64,000 nt of DNA from Hypericum androsaemum. Its lineage: Eukaryota; Streptophyta; Magnoliopsida; Malpighiales; Hypericaceae. Below are positions 60,419-64,000 of the stretch, piece after piece; position 1 is the stretch's first letter; every line of letters starts with the position of its first letter. The stretch covers positions 2,870,516 through 2,934,515 of the forward strand of contig OZ023190.1 in assembly GCA_963995505.1 (NCBI GenBank). The letters run 5' to 3'. The notes beneath the pieces were generated by a model that ran no database searches, was not told the DNA's origin, and worked only from the letters and a program-made list of their open reading frames with translations. The position numbers were made by a program, and so were the translations under genes.

Positions 60419-62404
60419 GCATGTGTTAGAAATTCAGCAACTAGAGAACAAAACGCGCAAAGAACACGGACGCAAGAGATAACGTGGATCGGCCTAATGC
60501 CTACATCCACGGGGAGAAATGAGAACTTTTATTGATGAGTTTCCGAGCCACAAAGCCATACAAAAACCTAGGGTAACATGTCTTTATATAGAGACAAACC
60601 CTTGGTGTACAAGTAACCTATCTAGGTCAGATTAGGAGTCCAAAACCTAGTCAGAATAGGAATAGGAATAGGAAATAAATCTTTCCTATTTCTCGCCATC
60701 CCAACAATCTCCACCTTGGCGAGAAATCATCTCGTGGAAGAACCATGAAACTTCACCCGAACTTCAACAAACTCCACCTTGACAAAACACCAACCCATGA
60801 AGAACCATGAGATCTTGCAAAACCAATCCGACTCCGCCGACTCCATCTCAGACCATAGATAACTGCATCAATAAGACCATCTCAACTTTCTCTTCACCTT
60901 TTGTTCAATCACTTGGAGACAGCCCCCAAACTCGAGCTTCTGAGCTTGCTTGGCCTGTTTCCTCCAATCCCCATTGAACCCTAACTAGCAAGTCCATCTG
61001 CTGAAGTAATCTTGTGACCAATAGACACGTCCTCTATTTTTCGGTCAGCCCCATGCTCCGCAACCTCGAACTACTTTTCCGCTAGACCTTCTTGCCTCAA
61101 ACCAATGCTACATGCCATAGCATACAAAGGGCAACCTTTTGTTCCACTAAGTACAACCCTCGACATGTCTCGAACTCTACTGTTCGACCTTGAGTGAGAT
61201 ACCCGATTCACCCGTGGTATTACCAACGGCTTTGCATTCCCCATGCAAAATCTATCAAATACCTTTGACGTGCACGTCCCTTTAGACAACCATAGAAGAG
61301 CCCAGCTAACAATGCTTCTCTGAGACAACCATGGTTCCTTGCCAACCATGCCTCTACGAAACAACCATAGCTTGCTATCCATGTCTTCGCGAATTCCAAC
61401 TACACTCAAACCATCCATGTCAAGCCTTTGCTCCCTCATACGAACCAATCTCATATGACCTGAGCTTTTTTCTACTTCATAAGACCCATTGATGTGACTT
61501 CACCTACAATAATATTCTCCACTAACCTGTAGGTATTCCCTTTCACCCTTCATCCCTACTATCGCATCCTTCTCTACCTTCATTAGCATACATTTATAAC
61601 TATCACTGTTATAATCCAAGGTCCCTAATGAAAAGAGATTACCAGGATGCATTGGACTTGATAAGACAGAAAGTCAGTCACCATCCGACCCGTCTGAATA
61701 TGTGGCTATGGTTGTGGATGCCGATCCCTCCTCGTTGTCTTGATCCCTAGTTCGTCCTGGATAGTCCCCTTCATGCGCCCTTCTCAGCACTTGAAGCCAC
61801 TTCCATTGAACTTCTTTGACTCAGACCTGGATCCTCTTCAACAACCCAGCTGGTGGCTCCTCATCATCCGCCAAGCACAAGCGAATCTTCGCTACTGTCT
61901 TGGCCTCCAACTCTTTCCACTCTTGCTCCTCCATCTTCTCGGACTTCTTCTCCGAGAGTGCGATAACCATCTCCTCTTCTCCGAGAGTGCGATAACCATC
62001 CCTTGCTGCACGAGAAGATCCCTGACACGCCTTTGCCATAACCCGAAATTCAATGAACCATCGAACTTCACAAGAGCAAACTTCGCGCCGTGATTCGACA
62101 TCCTCCAACCTTAGCTTTGATACCACTTGTTAGGAATTCAGCAACTAGAGAATAAAATGCGCAAAGAACACGGACGCAAGAGATAACGTAGTTCGGCCTA
62201 ATGCCTACATCCACGGAGAGAAAGGAGAACTTTTATTGATGAGTTTTCGAGCACAAAGCCATACAAAAACCTAGGGTAACATGCCACAAACCCTTGGTAT
62301 ACAAGTAACCTATCTAGGTCAGATTAGGAGTTCAAAACCTAGTCAGAATAGGAATAGGAATAGAAAATAAATCTTTTCTATTTCTCGCCATCCCACCAAG
62401 CATG
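60419..62404 (-). mobile_element. Single, inverted copy of the copia-derived element seen at 15.2-18.7 kb
   Basis: A 5-bp duplication GCATG (60419-60423 and 62400-62404) flanks an LTR-internal-LTR element on the minus strand. The 3' LTR is 60424-60706 and the 5' LTR is 62128-62399, lacking a short stretch near its TATA region and with a modified outer end. The primer-binding site is next to the 5' LTR (minus-strand TGGTATCAAAGC). Gag remnants begin with ATG at 62101 (MSNHGAKFALVKFDG). The internal region is 1421 bp, 28 bp longer than the copies near 15-18 kb, matching a tandem duplication at about 61945-62000. It is more diverged than the tandem pair. Confidence 0.9.
61071..62101 (-). pseudogene. 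Gag-like remnants of the inverted copia copy
   Basis: The N-terminus MSNHGAKFALVKFDGSLNFG corresponds to the 15465 frame. The internal tandem duplication shifts the frame, after which the sequence carries several breaks. A later block (61454-61071) reads MRLVRMREQRLDMDGLSVVG and parallels the second half of the 387-codon frame at 15465. Non-functional. Confidence 0.75.
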
Positions 62405-63061
62405 TTATTGAATTTAGCTGTTTAGTAGTTTTGATTATTATTTTTAGATATGGATACACATAGTTTATACCATTCGCACTATAGGGATAAAACATCAATG
62501 AAATTTCAGTTAATCGCAGCAGTTGACGAGGAGGATTCCTTGGACAATAAAATTAAATCTGTCATTTTAGTCGAAAAAATTATCGACGTCATTATTTTAT
62601 CTAGTTTTGGACTTTTTTAATATATAAATATAGTTTTAGACGGTTGGTTCCGTTTGATTAATTCTGTGGACAATTCTTTTCGTCCTTTCAATCGAAAATA
62701 GTGTCATTTCGTTATGTATTAACTAACTAACTACGCACTAAACAAAACATTCCCCTAATATATTCTCAATCATACTCGTGCTAGTGTAAATGCTCCCCTA
62801 GGGTTAGGGCTGGCTTCTCGTCCTTACGAGCTTTCTCCCCTAGGTTTAGGGCTTTCCACTAAAATTTCCACGAAAAATTCCACCAAATTCCACTAAATTT
62901 TTTGTTTTTTCCTTTGTTTTCATATGTTCCGATTCTTGGAAGAACGCACGGAAACGTTATTAGAGATCTCCTGAGAGTCTAGCTTAGGTTGGGGTTTTTC
63001 ATTGGTGAGAGGAAGGTTCATTGAGTTGGGTTGGATAGAGTTCTTTAGGGCAGTGAGAGTT
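62405..63061. other. Intergenic DNA and probable LINE 5' UTR
   Basis: No gene found. From about 62780 the sequence may be the 5' UTR of the LINE that follows; repeated 'tcccctagg' and 'ttagggct' motifs are seen there. Its 5' boundary is not determined. Confidence 0.4.
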
Positions 63062-64000
63062 ATGGAGGAGGGAGACGGAGGGAGAGGGGGTAAGGGGAAG
63101 AAGAAGGTGCGGGATGGGGACGAAGAGGTGGGACGGGCTGTAGCGGAAGAGGAGGAAGACGAGATCGTAGATCTTCTCTGCAGACTCACTATATTGGGAA
63201 GAAAGAGGAGGCGGTGTGGCTTGTGGGCTCCGTCTGGACCGAGAAGTCTTTCAACGCAAGGGCTTTCATGATGGTGATGAAGAATTCATGGAAGCCGCGT
63301 AACAGACTGGAAGCCTCAGAGACTGCGCTCAATCATTTCTTATTTTATTTCAAGACGAGGCGGGAAATGGATAGAGTACTGCAAGAACAACCCTGGCATT
63401 TTGATCGACAAGTAGTACTCCTGGAAGAATTGAAGGGTAACGTCCAGCCCTCAACTGTTGAACTGTCTTTGGTTCCATTTTGGGTTCGAGTCTACGATCT
63501 CCCACTGGGAGGTTACAATATAGATACCGCACGGGATATAGGGAAACTGCTGGGTACTTTTCTGGAGTGGAATGAAGCAAACAATTCACATGGCACGTAT
63601 ATGCAGATCTGAATTAACTTTGATGTAAGACATGCTCTCCCTTGTCGCAAACGGTTAAGATTTCAAGATGGGACTGTGGCCTCAGTCTATTTTAAGTTCG
63701 AGAAACTTTAGTCTTTTTGCTACGAGTGTGGTCATATGGGCCATATTGAGAAGGACTGTGAGTTGGTTTTAGAAGATGGTCCTCCTCCAAGTTCGGGTAA
63801 AGCTTTCGGTCCATGGCTTAGGGCATCGCCCTTCAAACCACGCCAAGTCATCGAGGAGGGTTGGTCCACACATAGGTACTCTGATACACGTAGACAGTTG
63901 GGCTTTCCTGGGATTAGACCAAACCACTCGTATGGTATGGATGATCAGTACGATGCTATGATGATGGATGAGGACAACCTTAGCTTGCAACTGAAGGTAT
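63062..64000 (+). pseudogene. LINE ORF1 (DUF4283 plus zinc knuckle), broken and cut by window end
   Basis: Starts MEEGDGGRGGKGKKK. After a frameshift near 63195 it reads VWLVGSVWTEKSFNARAF, then QEQPWHFDRQVVLLEE and PFWVRVYDLPLGG, the DUF4283 domain of plant LINE ORF1 proteins. Stops occur at 63610-63612 and 63709-63711. Between and after them come RKRLRFQDGTVASVYFKFEKL and the zinc knuckle CYECGHMGHIEKDC, typical of the zf-CCHC_4 module. It is dead because of one frameshift and two stops. The reverse transcriptase ORF would lie beyond 64000. Confidence 0.85.

Overview
This 64 kb window is nuclear DNA of a flowering plant. The evidence is spliced genes with canonical GT-AG introns, plant-specific families (GLUTAMINE DUMPER, PTI1-like receptor-like cytoplasmic kinase, plant-type diacylglycerol kinase), and a dense load of plant transposable elements. 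Several first exons (DGK, GDU, kinase exon 4) and the captured GH3 fragment are GC-rich against AT-rich intergenic DNA. That would fit a monocot or other GC-gradient lineage, but I cannot name the species.

Five genes can be reconstructed exon by exon and look intact: a PTI1-like kinase (minus, 5319-2203, 4 exons, 387 aa), 60S ribosomal protein L34 (plus, 7559-9039, 4 exons, 120 aa), a GLUTAMINE DUMPER protein (minus, 10833-10318, 1 exon, 171 aa), spliceosomal SmE (minus, 26958-24976, 6 exons, 88 aa) and a cluster-II-type diacylglycerol kinase (minus, 34242-29012, 12 exons, 489 aa). In each multi-exon model every junction keeps the frame. The genes are unrelated housekeeping or signalling genes with no operon-like logic. 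RPL34 and SmE share a site II plus telo-box promoter signature.

The rest is mobile or relic DNA, and many insertions can be proved by target-site duplications (TSDs). 1-2.2 kb: LINE tail and a duplicated kinase 3' flank. 11.1-11.6 kb: a nuclear mosaic of plastid ndhB and 23S rRNA. 15.2-18.7 kb: a three-LTR tandem Ty1-copia derivative, with a third, inverted copy at 60.4-62.4 kb. 19.4-22.2 and 27.2-27.9 kb: three related Mutator-type elements, one carrying a GH3 gene fragment and one carrying a nested hAT MITE. 23.3 and 34.7 kb: two hAT-like elements, the second enclosing a plastid ycf1-like fragment. 37.8 kb: a 5'-truncated LINE. 38.7-40.6 kb: a decayed copia element. 44.2-46.7 kb: a Mutator-type element split by a solo LTR with two tandem arrays. 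48.8 kb: a tRNA-derived SINE. 49.5-55.8 kb: a full-length Ty1-copia element with one in-frame stop. 57.4-59.3 kb: a Mutator-type MITE nested in a hAT-type MITE. 63.1 kb to the end: a broken LINE ORF1.

I found no tRNA gene, CRISPR array or evident new multi-gene system. The most unusual content is the nested transposon stratigraphy, the gene-capturing Mutator family and the organelle-DNA mosaics.
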